Positions 44,487-53,903 of a stretch of 64,000 bases of DNA are shown here, piece by piece. How positions within the stretch are numbered: the first letter of the stretch is position 1; every line of letters starts with the position of its first letter. Source of the stretch: Shimia sp965227725 (lineage in GTDB: Bacteria; Pseudomonadota; Alphaproteobacteria; Rhodobacterales; Rhodobacteraceae); assembly GCF_965227725.1 (NCBI RefSeq), contig NZ_CBDDGH010000006.1, forward strand, positions 186,001 through 250,000, read 5' to 3'. A program made the translations under genes and the position numbers. The notes under the pieces are model-generated. The model worked only from the letters and a program-made list of their open reading frames with translations, searched no databases and was not told the DNA's origin.

Positions 44487-45278
44487 TTAAGCGCGATGCG
44501 CCCCATCCGCCAGAGATTTTACAAACTCCAGCACTTCGGTCGTGGATTTGCCTGCGCCAATTTGGCTGACAATGGCCGAGCCAACCACAGCACCATCTGC
44601 CACCGAGGCGATATTCTGTGCTTTTTCCGGCGTGTTGATACCAAAGCCAACGATGACGGGAAGATCTGTGCTGGCTTTGATGCGCGTCACTTCGGGGCCT
44701 ACGTCGGTGGCCTCTGCTTCTGCGGCGCCTGTGATGCCGGTAATGGAAACATAATACACAAATCCGGATGTGTTTTGCAGCACTTTAGGGAGGCGTTTGC
44801 CGTCGGTTGTCGGGGTCGCGAGCCGGATGAAATTCATGCCTGCTGCCTGCGCGGGAATGCAAAGCTCACTGTCTTCTTCAGGCGGAAGGTCAACAACGAT
44901 CAGCCCGTCAATCCCCGCAGCTTTGGCATCGGTAAGAAACGCCTCAACGCCGCGAGAATAAATAGGGTTGTAGTAACCCATCAATACGATTGGCGTGGTG
45001 TCATCTGCCTTACGAAACTCAGCCGCCAAATCAAGCGTCTTCTGAAGTGTCATGCCGCCATCAAGCGCACGCTGACCTGCCAACTGAATGGTTGGCCCGT
45101 CTGCCATAGGATCCGTGAAGGGCAGGCCCAACTCAATGATGTCAACACCAGCGCCCGGTAGCCCTTTGACGATTTCCAAAGAGGTATCGTAGTCTGGGTC
45201 TCCAGCCATCACATAGGCCACAAAGGCCTTTTTGCCTGCGGCATTCAGCTCAGCGAATTTGGCGTCGATACGAGTCAT
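44487..45278 (-). CDS. trpA: Tryptophan synthase alpha chain
   Basis: This 263-aa TIM-barrel enzyme cleaves indole-3-glycerol phosphate to indole in the last step of tryptophan synthesis. The catalytic acids are in IIELGLPFTDPMADGPTIQ (Glu49, Asp60), and GLIVVDLPPEE, LATPTTDGKRLP and VGFGINTPEKA are standard. trpB and trpF are not adjacent, as is common in this group. A hairpin separates it from the preceding pagL-like gene. Confidence 0.96.
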   Translation of the reverse strand: MTRIDAKFAELNAAGKKAFVAYVMAGDPDYDTSLEIVKGLPGAGVDIIELGLPFTDPMADGPTIQLAGQRALDGGMTLQKTLDLAAEFRKADDTTPIVLMGYYNPIYSRGVEAFLTDAKAAGIDGLIVVDLPPEEDSELCIPAQAAGMNFIRLATPTTDGKRLPKVLQNTSGFVYYVSITGITGAAEAEATDVGPEVTRIKASTDLPVIVGFGINTPEKAQNIASVADGAVVGSAIVSQIGAGKSTTEVLEFVKSLADGAHRA

Positions 45279-45320
45279 CGGCGGATCCTTGTTTTTCGGT
45301 CACCCTCATGTGCCGGAAGG

Positions 45321-45344
45321 TGCGTGGGAAATCAATCCCACGCA
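45321..45344 (-). terminator. Hairpin between pagL-like gene and trpA
   Basis: A perfect 9-bp stem TGCGTGGGA / TCCCACGCA with a 6-nt loop begins 20 bp after the pagL-like stop. It has no U run on the minus strand and may be a weak terminator or processing site. Confidence 0.5.
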
Positions 45345-45364
45345 AGACCGTTCGCAAGGTCGCC

Positions 45365-45850
45365 CTAAAAATTGTAGTGGTAACGCAAGCTCAGCGTATT
45401 CACACCGGGATTATCATCCCCAAGGCCGCCATTGGATTTGTGCTGAAGCGCAAGGGAGATAGCGGCTGTGTCAGTGACCTTGCGTCCAACGGCGAGTAAG
45501 CTGCGGAACTCCAAGGTATTGCCCAAATCATTACGCCGGTCGCCATCAGTGTATAGGCCAGGCATAAAGCTGAATTCAGCGAACCACTTTTCGTTGAAGT
45601 CATAGACGCTGGAAATACCAGCCCCTAAAAAAGCGTCACCCTCTTCATCCACCGTCAGGACGCCGCCAGCGGCAAGTGTCCATCGGCCGAAATCCCTAAA
45701 GGGGTCAAAGTGATATTCAATATCAAGCTCGACCGTATCGTTCGCGGCGCCGTCGGAGAAATCTGCGTATCCCAATCCAACGACAAGTTGCTGCGAAGCC
45801 ACTGGAGTGGCGATTAAAATTGCAGCGGCTATTGGTGCCAGAAGTTTCAT
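45365..45850 (-). CDS. pagL: Outer-membrane lipid A 3-O-deacylase (PagL-like)
   Basis: This 161-aa protein has signal peptide MKLLAPIAAAILIATPVAS and a small beta-barrel rich in alternating hydrophobics. The C-terminal catalytic motif LQHKSNGGLGDDNPGVNTL gives His137 and Ser139, followed by the terminal aromatic of an outer-membrane barrel (YHYNF). PagL removes an acyl chain from lipid A. The start at 45850 is favoured by the signal peptide. Confidence 0.82.
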   Translation of the reverse strand: MKLLAPIAAAILIATPVASQQLVVGLGYADFSDGAANDTVELDIEYHFDPFRDFGRWTLAAGGVLTVDEEGDAFLGAGISSVYDFNEKWFAEFSFMPGLYTDGDRRNDLGNTLEFRSLLAVGRKVTDTAAISLALQHKSNGGLGDDNPGVNTLSLRYHYNF

Positions 45851-46186
45851 GTGCGTGTCTTTCCGTCTAAAGAGTCGCCTCCTGTCTTCCCCAAGGTCAC
45901 CTGTGCGAGAATTCATCTCAGAGGTCAAATTGAAAAAGCATCGCATCACGTGGACTTGAAGTTGTGTGATGCCTGCTGGCTAAGTGTTTCATTTCTAAGC
46001 GGAAGCATCTGCTCCCTTGATGTTGCTGTGGATCGAGAGCTCGAAAGGAGGCTCCTGAAGCGCCTGTTGAAAGCGCGCCATTTTTGTCCAGAAGTCGTTA
46101 TTTTGAAGGGCTGCTATGTCACGTGGCTTGCGTCACGACGGGACTCTGCCTATGAGCAGCACAAACAAGAGATCAGGAGACCGGAT

Positions 46187-47284
46187 ATGGGTTTCAAAAT
46201 GGGCATCGTCGGATTGCCGAATGTTGGCAAATCCACGCTCTTTAACGCGCTGACAAAAACAGCAGCGGCGCAGGCAGCGAACTTTCCGTTCTGCACCATC
46301 GAGCCCAATGTGGGCGAAGTGGGCGTGCCGGATGCGCGCCTTGATAAACTGGCTGCCATTGCGCAATCCAAGCAGATCATACCAACGCGTATGACCTTTG
46401 TGGATATTGCTGGCCTGGTGAAAGGCGCCTCCAAAGGCGAAGGTTTGGGCAACCAGTTTTTGGCCAACATCCGCGAAACCGACGCGATTGCCCATGTGCT
46501 GCGCTGTTTTGAAGACGGCGACGTGACCCACGTGGATGGCCGCGTTGATCCAGTGGCGGATGCAGAAACCATTGAGACCGAGCTGATGCTTGCCGATCTG
46601 GAAAGCATTGAGAAGCGCCGCGCCAACCTGGTGCGCAAGCTCAAGGGCAACGACAAAGAGGCGCTGCAACAGGATCGCCTGCTGCAAATGGCACAGGAGG
46701 CGCTGGAAAATAGCCAACCTGCGCGTGTGGTTGAGGTTGACGACGAAGACGCCAAAGCTTGGAAAATGCTGCAGCTGCTGACAACTAAACCGATCCTTTA
46801 TGTCTGCAACGTAGGTGAAAGCGAAGCCGCCGAAGGCAATGCGCATTCTGCCGCTGTGGCGGAAATGGCTGCCAAGCAAGGCAACAGCCATGTCATCATC
46901 TCTGCGCAGATCGAAGAAGAGATCAGTCAGCTTGAAGATGAAGAAGCCGCCATGTTCCTTGAGGAGATGGGGCTGGAAGAGGCCGGTCTGGACCGTCTCA
47001 TTCGTGCTGGCTACGAACTCTTGCAGCTGGAAACCTATTTCACAGTAGGGCCCAAAGAGGCGCGGGCCTGGACCATTCGCCGAGGCACCATGGCACCGCA
47101 GGCGGCCGGGGTGATCCATGGTGATTTTGAAAAGGGATTCATTCGCGCGGAAACCATCGCGTTCGAGGATTATATCAACTGCGATGGTGAAAGCGGCGCC
47201 AAAGAGGCCGGCAAAATGCGGGCCGAGGGCAAAGGTTATGAAGTGAAAGACGGAGACGTCATGCACTTCCTGTTTAACACCTGA
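46187..47284 (+). CDS. ychF: Redox-regulated ATPase/GTPase YchF (Obg family)
   Basis: This 365-aa P-loop protein has the exact family length. The G1 motif is GIVGLPNVGKSTLFNALT, G3 is FVDIAGLVKGASKGEGLG, and G4 is NVGE, the variant that favours ATP. A coiled coil (about residues 140-190) and the C-terminal TGS domain (TYFTVGPKEARAWTIRRGT) follow. The start at 46187 follows AGGAGA. The 336 bp upstream are open in the same frame but have no support as coding sequence. Confidence 0.97.
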   Translation: MGFKMGIVGLPNVGKSTLFNALTKTAAAQAANFPFCTIEPNVGEVGVPDARLDKLAAIAQSKQIIPTRMTFVDIAGLVKGASKGEGLGNQFLANIRETDAIAHVLRCFEDGDVTHVDGRVDPVADAETIETELMLADLESIEKRRANLVRKLKGNDKEALQQDRLLQMAQEALENSQPARVVEVDDEDAKAWKMLQLLTTKPILYVCNVGESEAAEGNAHSAAVAEMAAKQGNSHVIISAQIEEEISQLEDEEAAMFLEEMGLEEAGLDRLIRAGYELLQLETYFTVGPKEARAWTIRRGTMAPQAAGVIHGDFEKGFIRAETIAFEDYINCDGESGAKEAGKMRAEGKGYEVKDGDVMHFLFNT

Positions 47285-47313
47285 TTGCGACCGCCCCATT
47301 CAATACGAAGATT

Positions 47314-47341
47314 GGCCCGCAGATTTCTGCGGGCCTTTTTT
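47314..47341 (+). terminator. Rho-independent terminator after ychF
   Basis: Stem GGCCCGCAG / CTGCGGGCC with loop ATTT and a six-base T run begins 29 bp after the ychF stop. Confidence 0.95.
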
Positions 47342-47755
47342 GTGGATGGAGGATTCATTGACCGGCGTGACGTTTGAGTGGGGATTGACCGGGAGTGATG
47401 AAGAATTAGCGCCCTTACGTCAGTTATGCTGTCAAAACACGCATAAGATGTGCGGCGCGCCACTTGGTGTGATTATTTTTTGTGCTTCTTGGGGATATTT
47501 GTTCAATTATTGATCAGCATCACTGGATTTTTTGTCTCTCACCCGCGTGAAAATTGCCAACACGCCGCGCGTGTCAAAGGGTGATGTCGCCAACCGCGGG
47601 ACGGGATGTCTTAAGAAAGCGGAGGGTGTGTGACGGCCCACGAATTGGACCTCGGTAAAGCCGCCACACGGATGCAACAAAAGTTGCGGGATCAGGTAAT
47701 GGAAACGCGCGCTTGAGCGCAAGTGTTTCTGCGCCATCCCCGCAGGGAGAAATTT
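47342..47755. promoter_or_regulatory. Upstream region of the urt operon
   Basis: This 414-bp intergenic stretch holds the urtA promoter. It includes an AT-rich tract (about 47471-47535) and a ribosome binding site GGGAGAAA before urtA. I could not find a convincing NtrC site or sigma-54 -24/-12 element, although urea transport is normally nitrogen-controlled. Confidence 0.4.
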
Positions 47756-49036
47756 ATGACCTTTCTGAAATCCACGCTCGCCGGATCCCTGGTTTTTGCT
47801 TCGCTCGCAGGTGCAGCGATGGCGGCGGAAGACACCATCAAAGTTGGCGTGCTGCACTCACTGTCTGGCACTATGGCGATCTCTGAAACCACGCTGAAAG
47901 ACACCATGCTGATGCTGATTGATCAGCAAAACGCCAAAGGCGGTCTGCTGGGCAAACAGCTGGAAGCGGTCGTGGTGGACCCTGCGTCTGATTGGCCGCT
48001 GTTTGCGGAAAAAGCCCGCGAACTGCTGACCGTACACGAAGTTGACGTGATCTTTGGCAACTGGACGTCTGTGTCTCGCAAATCCGTGCTCCCAGTGATC
48101 GAAGAGTTGAATGGCCTGCTGTTCTACCCGGTCCAATATGAGGGCGAAGAAAGCTCCAAAAACGTCTTCTATACCGGCGCAGCTCCAAACCAGCAGGCGA
48201 TCCCGGCAACCGATTACTTCCTCGAAGAGCTGGGCGTCGAAAAATTCGCGCTGCTGGGCACCGACTATGTGTATCCACGCACCACGAACAACATCCTTGA
48301 GTCCTACCTGAAAGACAAAGGGATCGCGGACGACGACATCTTCGTGAACTACACTCCTTTTGGTCACTCTGACTGGTCCAAGATTGTGGCAGACGTCGTG
48401 GCGCTGGGTGCGGATGGCAAGAAAGTCGGCGTGATTTCTACCATCAATGGCGATGCGAACATAGGCTTCTACAAGGAGCTGGCAGCTGCTGGCATTTCTG
48501 CCGATGACATCCCTGTTGTGGCCTTCTCCGTTGGCGAAGAAGAGCTGGCGGGTCTGGACACCTCCAACCTCGTGGGCCATCTCGCGGCGTGGAACTACTT
48601 CCAGTCCGCTGACTCTGAGGTGAACGCGGAGTTCGTGGAAACCTGGAAAGCCACCATGGGCGAAGAACGCGTGACCAACGACCCAATGGAAGCCCACTAC
48701 ATTGGCTTTAATATGTGGGTGAATGCAGCAACTGAAGCAGGCTCTACCGAAGTGGATGCTGTGCGCGCGGAAATGTATGGCCAAGAATTCCCGAACCTGA
48801 CTGGCGGTACCGCCGTGATGCTGCCAAACCACCACTTGGCGAAGCCGGTTCTGATCGGTGAAATTCAGGAAGACGGTCAGTTTGACATCATTTCCCAGAC
48901 CGCAGAAGTGCCGGGCGATGCATGGACAGACTTCCTGCCAGAATCTGCAGTTCTGGTGTCTGATTGGAAGGAGCTGGATTGCGGTATGTACAACACCGAA
49001 ACCAAAACCTGCGTTCAGACGCTGTCCAACTACTAA
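47756..49036 (+). CDS. urtA: Urea ABC transporter substrate-binding protein
   Basis: This 426-aa periplasmic binding protein has signal peptide MTFLKSTLAGSLVFASLAGA ending at AMA. The UrtA pattern is clear: IKVGVLHSLSGTMAISETTL, VDPASDWPLFAEKARELL, FGNWTSVSRKSVLPVIE and FYPVQYEGEESS. It heads urtABCDE and shows strong codon bias. A GC-rich hairpin follows it. Confidence 0.96.
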   Translation: MTFLKSTLAGSLVFASLAGAAMAAEDTIKVGVLHSLSGTMAISETTLKDTMLMLIDQQNAKGGLLGKQLEAVVVDPASDWPLFAEKARELLTVHEVDVIFGNWTSVSRKSVLPVIEELNGLLFYPVQYEGEESSKNVFYTGAAPNQQAIPATDYFLEELGVEKFALLGTDYVYPRTTNNILESYLKDKGIADDDIFVNYTPFGHSDWSKIVADVVALGADGKKVGVISTINGDANIGFYKELAAAGISADDIPVVAFSVGEEELAGLDTSNLVGHLAAWNYFQSADSEVNAEFVETWKATMGEERVTNDPMEAHYIGFNMWVNAATEAGSTEVDAVRAEMYGQEFPNLTGGTAVMLPNHHLAKPVLIGEIQEDGQFDIISQTAEVPGDAWTDFLPESAVLVSDWKELDCGMYNTETKTCVQTLSNY

Positions 49037-49050
49037 GGTTTGACCTTTTT

Positions 49051-49074
49051 GGGGGCGCGACGACCTGCGCCCCC
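49051..49074 (+). terminator. Hairpin between urtA and urtB
   Basis: Stem GGGGGCGC / GCGCCCCC with loop GACGACCT lies 14 bp after the urtA stop. It has no downstream U run. It probably gives differential expression of binding protein and permeases. Confidence 0.65.
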
Positions 49075-49100
49075 GTAACCACTCGCGCGGACTTCCTCAC

Positions 49101-51068
49101 ATGAGACAACTTTTTTTGGCGGGTCTTGCCTTCTTGGTCGCTTGCCTGATTTCGCCCGGCTTGGGGCAGGCGCAGGACGCCTTGATCCAACCCATACTAC
49201 AAGAGCATCAGGCGCTTATTGTGAAGAGCTCGCGCAAGACCATTGGCCCGGTAATCGATGCCGTGGCCAGCTCTGGTTTGCCGCAGGCGCAATCCGTACT
49301 TGAGGTTTGGGCCGCCAAAAATATGTGGCAGCGTAAATCCGATGGCCTGTTTTTCATTGGTGAGAAAATTGACAGCAAGACCTACGCGCTGACGGATTTT
49401 GACAGCGGCGAGCTGCTCGGTGAGTTTCCCAAGTCGGACCTCAAACATCTTAAGCCTAATAGCGGCATTCGCGCGCTGATTGGCACGGCATTGGTGCAGT
49501 TCCAGTTGAGCGATCCCGATATTGAGGCCCGCCGCGCGGCACTCCTGTCGATCGAGCGCGATCCAGAAGCCAGTTTGCTTGCGCCGCTGCGCGCTTCGAT
49601 TGACGGGGAAACAAACGCTGCGCTTAAGGCGCAGAAGCAACGTCTCGAACGGTTGCTGACCATTGGCTATGATGAAGACGAGGCCGCGCGTTTGGCCGCC
49701 ATTTCCGATATGTCGGGCGATCTGGGTGTGGATGTGCGCGCGACGTTGAATCCAATTCTGGCGACCAAGCGGGATGTGGTTTTGGGAGCCGCACCTGAGG
49801 ATGCAAACTTCGCTGCAATCCTGACACCGGGGAAGGGGGAGTTTGATCACCTCGCCGCCTATGACATGCTTGTCGCCAAAGACCTCGCGCCCGCACGCAT
49901 CAGCAAGGATGACATCCGCACGCAGCTTGCCGCCCATATCGACGGCGCGCGCGTTGGCGGTGTGCCGGTGGCGCAGCTCAACACCGACGCCAATCGTCTC
50001 GCGGCTTACAATGCGCTCGCAGAGGCAGGCACTGTGCCCGCCTTTGTCGGTGACACCGCAATTGAGGCAGCACTTGCCGCGCACACTTTCTTTGATGTCT
50101 ATCTGGAACCGTCCAAGGCAGTGACCGATGCCGCCACGGAAGCGCTAAAAGACATAGAGCTGAAGGTGGGCCTCAACCAGACACTCGATTTGACGCTGGA
50201 TGCGGTGTCACTCGCATCGATCTACTTCCTCGCAGCCATTGGCCTCGCCATCACATTCGGTGTGATGGGCGTGATCAACATGGCGCATGGTGAATTCATT
50301 ATGATGGGCGCCTACACCGGTTACGTGGTACAGCAGATCATTCCCGATCATACGGTTTCCATTATCGTAGCCATCCCAACCGCCTTCGCAGTGACCTTTG
50401 CCGCAGGTGTTGCCATGGAGCGGCTGGTCATTCGCTGGCTGCAGGCCCGCCCTTTGGAGACCTTGTTGGCCACATTTGGTATTTCCATTTCCCTTCAGCA
50501 GCTTGCGAAGAACATCTTTGGCACGCAGGCACGTCCACTTACGGCACCGGGCTGGCTGGACGGTGCTTGGATCATGAACGATGTGGTGTCGATCTCTTAT
50601 ATTCGGATTGCGATTTTTATCCTCGCCCTGATCTTTTTCGCGGCCTTTCTGTACATCATGAAACGTACACGCTTGGGGCTTGAGACCCGTGCGGTGACCC
50701 AAAATCCGCGTATGGCGGCCTCAATGGGCATCAATCCCGATCGCGTGAACATGCTGACCTTTGGGCTGGGCTCGGGCATCGCTGGTATCGCCGGTGTAGC
50801 CATCGGCCTGTTTGCCAAAGTAACCTCCGAGCTTGGGAGCGACTATATCGTGCAAAGCTTTATGACCGTTGTCGTTGGCGGTGTAGGCAACATCTGGGGC
50901 ACACTTGCGGGTGCAACCATGATTGGCTTCCTGCAAAAAGGCATCGAGTGGATGAACCCATCCAACACGCTCGCCGCGCAGACTTACATGATCATCTTCA
51001 TCATCATCTTCATCCAATTCCGGCCACGGGGCATCATCGCCCTCAAAGGTCGCGCGGCGGGGGACTAA
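49101..51068 (+). CDS. urtB: Urea ABC transporter permease UrtB
   Basis: This 655-aa protein has an N-terminal signal-like helix, a periplasmic region of about 330 residues rich in Ala and charged residues, and a LivH-type permease domain from about residue 365 (ITFGVMGVINMAHGEFIMMG; VVGGVGNIWGTLAGATMIG). Long N-terminal extensions are usual in UrtB. With UrtC it forms the channel. Confidence 0.95.
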   Translation: MRQLFLAGLAFLVACLISPGLGQAQDALIQPILQEHQALIVKSSRKTIGPVIDAVASSGLPQAQSVLEVWAAKNMWQRKSDGLFFIGEKIDSKTYALTDFDSGELLGEFPKSDLKHLKPNSGIRALIGTALVQFQLSDPDIEARRAALLSIERDPEASLLAPLRASIDGETNAALKAQKQRLERLLTIGYDEDEAARLAAISDMSGDLGVDVRATLNPILATKRDVVLGAAPEDANFAAILTPGKGEFDHLAAYDMLVAKDLAPARISKDDIRTQLAAHIDGARVGGVPVAQLNTDANRLAAYNALAEAGTVPAFVGDTAIEAALAAHTFFDVYLEPSKAVTDAATEALKDIELKVGLNQTLDLTLDAVSLASIYFLAAIGLAITFGVMGVINMAHGEFIMMGAYTGYVVQQIIPDHTVSIIVAIPTAFAVTFAAGVAMERLVIRWLQARPLETLLATFGISISLQQLAKNIFGTQARPLTAPGWLDGAWIMNDVVSISYIRIAIFILALIFFAAFLYIMKRTRLGLETRAVTQNPRMAASMGINPDRVNMLTFGLGSGIAGIAGVAIGLFAKVTSELGSDYIVQSFMTVVVGGVGNIWGTLAGATMIGFLQKGIEWMNPSNTLAAQTYMIIFIIIFIQFRPRGIIALKGRAAGD

Positions 51069-51071
51069 ACC

Positions 51072-52253
51072 ATGCAGCGTAGTTTCATTGCCAAAAACCC
51101 ATCCGTTCTGATTTTCCTGTCGATCCTGGCGCTCTTCACACTGCTTGTGACTGTGATGTCTGAGGGTTTTGGCGTGGGGGGCATCTCCACCAGCTTCATC
51201 AAGACGCTGGGCAAGACACTTTGCCTGTGCCTCATCGCCCTCGCGATGGATTTGATTTGGGGGTACACAGGTATTCTAAGTCTCGGGCATTTCGCTTTCT
51301 TTGGCCTCGGCGGGTATATGATTGGCATGTGGCTGATGTATGAGCGAACCCGTCTGATTGTGGTCGACAGCCTCACCAGCACCGAGATCCCGCCCACGGA
51401 CGGCGAAGTGATCGACGCAATTGGTAATCAGATTTTTGGCGTCGTGGGCTCCAGCGAGTTCCCAGTGATCTGGGCTTTTGCTGACAGTCTGACAATCCAG
51501 TTGATGCTTGTTCTGCTGGTGCCCGGCGTGTTGGCTTTGATCTTTGGCTGGCTGGCCTTCCGCAGCCGTGTCACCGGCGTCTATCTCTCGATCCTGACAC
51601 AAGCCATGACGCTCGCACTGGCGCTGTATCTCTTCCAGAACGACAGCGGGTTGCGCGGCAACAATGGCCTGTCTGGCCTGCAAAACCTGCCGGGTGTCAC
51701 GGCTTCGCAAGATCATGTCTCGCTTTGGTTCTTCTGGGCCTCGGCTTTTGCCTTGGGCGCAGGCTACGTATTGTGTGCTTGGCTGGTAAACGGAAAATTT
51801 GGATCCGTCATTCGCGGTATCCGTGACAACGAAGCCCGTGCGCGGTTCCTTGGATATTCGGTAGAGACCTACAAGCTGGTGATTTTCACGCTTACGGCCT
51901 GCATCGCAGCAGTCGCGGGCGCGCTGTATTACCCGCAAGCAGGTATCATTAACCCAGCAGAGATCGCACCGATCGCTTCGATCTATCTTGCGGTTTGGGT
52001 CGCTATCGGCGGACGTGGACGGCTTTATGGAGCTGTCATTGGTGCGGCTTTTGTGAGTCTGCTGTCCACATGGTTCACTGGCGGGCAAGCTCCGGACATT
52101 AACCTTGGATTTTACACCATCAAATGGGTCGATTGGTGGCTGGTTTTGCTGGGTCTCTCTTTTGTTCTTGTGACGCTATTTGCACCCAAAGGCATTGGCG
52201 GCCTCTTTGACATCGTTACTGAGCGCCGCGCCGCAAAGGAGGCAAACCAATGA
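51072..52253 (+). CDS. urtC: Urea ABC transporter permease UrtC
   Basis: This 393-aa LivM-type permease has DLIWGYTGILSLGHFAFFGL, FRSRVTGVYLSILTQAMTLA and FGSVIRGIRDNEARARFLGY, and ends in WWLVLLGLSFVLVTLFAPKG. It begins 3 bp after urtB and overlaps urtD by 4 bp. Confidence 0.96.
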   Translation: MQRSFIAKNPSVLIFLSILALFTLLVTVMSEGFGVGGISTSFIKTLGKTLCLCLIALAMDLIWGYTGILSLGHFAFFGLGGYMIGMWLMYERTRLIVVDSLTSTEIPPTDGEVIDAIGNQIFGVVGSSEFPVIWAFADSLTIQLMLVLLVPGVLALIFGWLAFRSRVTGVYLSILTQAMTLALALYLFQNDSGLRGNNGLSGLQNLPGVTASQDHVSLWFFWASAFALGAGYVLCAWLVNGKFGSVIRGIRDNEARARFLGYSVETYKLVIFTLTACIAAVAGALYYPQAGIINPAEIAPIASIYLAVWVAIGGRGRLYGAVIGAAFVSLLSTWFTGGQAPDINLGFYTIKWVDWWLVLLGLSFVLVTLFAPKGIGGLFDIVTERRAAKEANQ

Positions 52254-52990
52254 CCACACTTCTTGAAGTCTCCGGCGTCTCGGTTACCTTTGATGGCTTT
52301 CGCGCGATCAACAACCTGTCGTTCCAGATTGGTGAGGCTGAAATGCGCGCGGTGATTGGCCCCAATGGCGCGGGCAAGACCACGTTCATGGATATCGTGA
52401 CCGGCAAAACCAGACCGGATGAAGGTCGGGTGATCTGGGGAGAGAAGTCCATCAGCCTTCTGGGCATGAATGAAGCCCGGATCGCACAGGAAGGCATTGG
52501 GCGTAAATTCCAGAAACCCACGGTTTTTGAGGAACAGACGGTACAGGAAAACCTGCTGATGGCGCTTAAAAAGCCCCGGGGCTGGTTTTCAGTACTTGCC
52601 TATCGACCGAGCGACGCTGATCTCGCCAAAGTCGATGCACTTGCAGAGGAAATCGGTCTGCGTGATCAGCTGACGCGGACTTCTGGCGAATTGAGTCATG
52701 GGCAAAAACAATGGCTGGAAATCGGTATGTTGCTCGCGCAAGAACCACGCTTGTTGCTGGTTGATGAGCCGGCTGCAGGGATGACGCCTGCGGAGCGTGA
52801 GCACACCACCGACATCTTGGTGGAAGCCGCCAAGACCCGAGCGGTCGTGGTTGTTGAGCATGACATGGAATTTGTCCGCCGGCTCAATTGCAAAGTGACG
52901 GTTTTGCATGAAGGCGCTGTTCTGGCTGAGGGCAGCCTTGACCATGTGACCTCCGACCAAAACGTGATCGACGTCTATCTGGAGCGCTAG
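52250..52990 (+). CDS. urtD: Urea ABC transporter ATP-binding protein UrtD
   Basis: This 246-aa LivG-type ATPase has Walker A GPNGAGKTT, the UrtD-typical signature LSHGQKQWLEIGMLLAQEP and Walker B LLLVDEPAAGMTP. It overlaps urtC by 4 bp and ends 1 bp before urtE. Confidence 0.96.
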   Translation: MTTLLEVSGVSVTFDGFRAINNLSFQIGEAEMRAVIGPNGAGKTTFMDIVTGKTRPDEGRVIWGEKSISLLGMNEARIAQEGIGRKFQKPTVFEEQTVQENLLMALKKPRGWFSVLAYRPSDADLAKVDALAEEIGLRDQLTRTSGELSHGQKQWLEIGMLLAQEPRLLLVDEPAAGMTPAEREHTTDILVEAAKTRAVVVVEHDMEFVRRLNCKVTVLHEGAVLAEGSLDHVTSDQNVIDVYLER

Positions 52991-52991
52991 A

Positions 52992-53687
52992 ATGCTGATA
53001 CTTGAAGATATCACTCTGCATTACGGCCATTCTCAAATCCTGAACGGGATTTCCATGGAGGCTCAAAAGGGTGAGGTGACCTGTGTTATGGGCACCAATG
53101 GCGTGGGCAAAACCAGTTTGATCAAAGCCATCTCAGGCACCCACTTGCGTTCTGGTGGAGCGCTCTCGCTGGATGGTGAAGCCCTCCCACCTCTACCGGC
53201 GCAGGTTCTTGCGCATAAAGGCGTTGCATACGTTCCGCAGGGGCGTGAGATATTTCCTCTGCTGACAGTGCGGGAGAATATGGAAACCGGATTTAACTGT
53301 CTGCCCAAAGGGGAGAGGGCTGTACCAGAAGAGATGTTTGAGCTCTTTCCGGTGCTCAAAGAAATGCAGGGACGTCGTGGAGGGGATCTATCTGGCGGTC
53401 AACAGCAGCAGCTTGCCATTGCACGCGCACTGATCACAAAACCCAAACTCCTGCTGCTGGACGAACCGACAGAGGGTATTCAGCCCAACATCATTCAGCA
53501 GATCGGCGAAGTGATCAAACTCCTGCGTGACAAAGGTGAAATGGCCATTGTTCTAGTGGAGCAATATTTCGATTTTGCCTACGGGTTGGCAGATCGCTTT
53601 GTGGTTCTGCGGCGCGGGGAGGTGATGCTTTCAGGCGCCAAAGAGGATTTGAACCGCGAAGAATTGCTAAGTAGCGTTTCCGTTTGA
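52992..53687 (+). CDS. urtE: Urea ABC transporter ATP-binding protein UrtE
   Basis: This 231-aa LivF-type ATPase has Walker A GTNGVGKTS, VPQGREIFPLLTVRENM, signature LSGGQQQQLAIARAL and Walker B LLLLDEPTEGIQP. It is the last gene of the urt operon. Urease genes do not follow; the next feature is a broken oxidoreductase gene. Confidence 0.96.
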   Translation: MLILEDITLHYGHSQILNGISMEAQKGEVTCVMGTNGVGKTSLIKAISGTHLRSGGALSLDGEALPPLPAQVLAHKGVAYVPQGREIFPLLTVRENMETGFNCLPKGERAVPEEMFELFPVLKEMQGRRGGDLSGGQQQQLAIARALITKPKLLLLDEPTEGIQPNIIQQIGEVIKLLRDKGEMAIVLVEQYFDFAYGLADRFVVLRRGEVMLSGAKEDLNREELLSSVSV

Positions 53688-53903
53688 GGCAAGTTCGAGG
53701 TCAGAAAGTTGCTTGCATTGTCAGCGATAGTGTTGGTGGCCAAATCGAGAGCTAGGCGTCGCTGCGCTGGGTCGTTAGGGAATGTTTGCCAGATACTGGC
53801 AGGGCTTGAAGAGCCAGATTCCATTGATTTGCCAGATATCGCTTCTTAACATTGGCAGCGCTCTACTGATGGGGAGCAGCATTGGCCTTGATTAGGAGCT
53901 GCC

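Noticed and set aside
45851..46186. A 112-codon N-terminal extension of ychF
   Set aside because: The ATG at 46187 has a good ribosome binding site and gives the exact 365-aa family length. The extension has no family similarity.
46133..47299. A 388-codon minus-strand frame opposite ychF
   Set aside because: It is an antisense shadow of a highly conserved gene with no domain or start signal.
47342..47755. NtrC or sigma-54 site before urtA
   Set aside because: Fragments such as TTGGTG occur, but none has the correct GG-N10-GC spacing or the full NtrC dyad.
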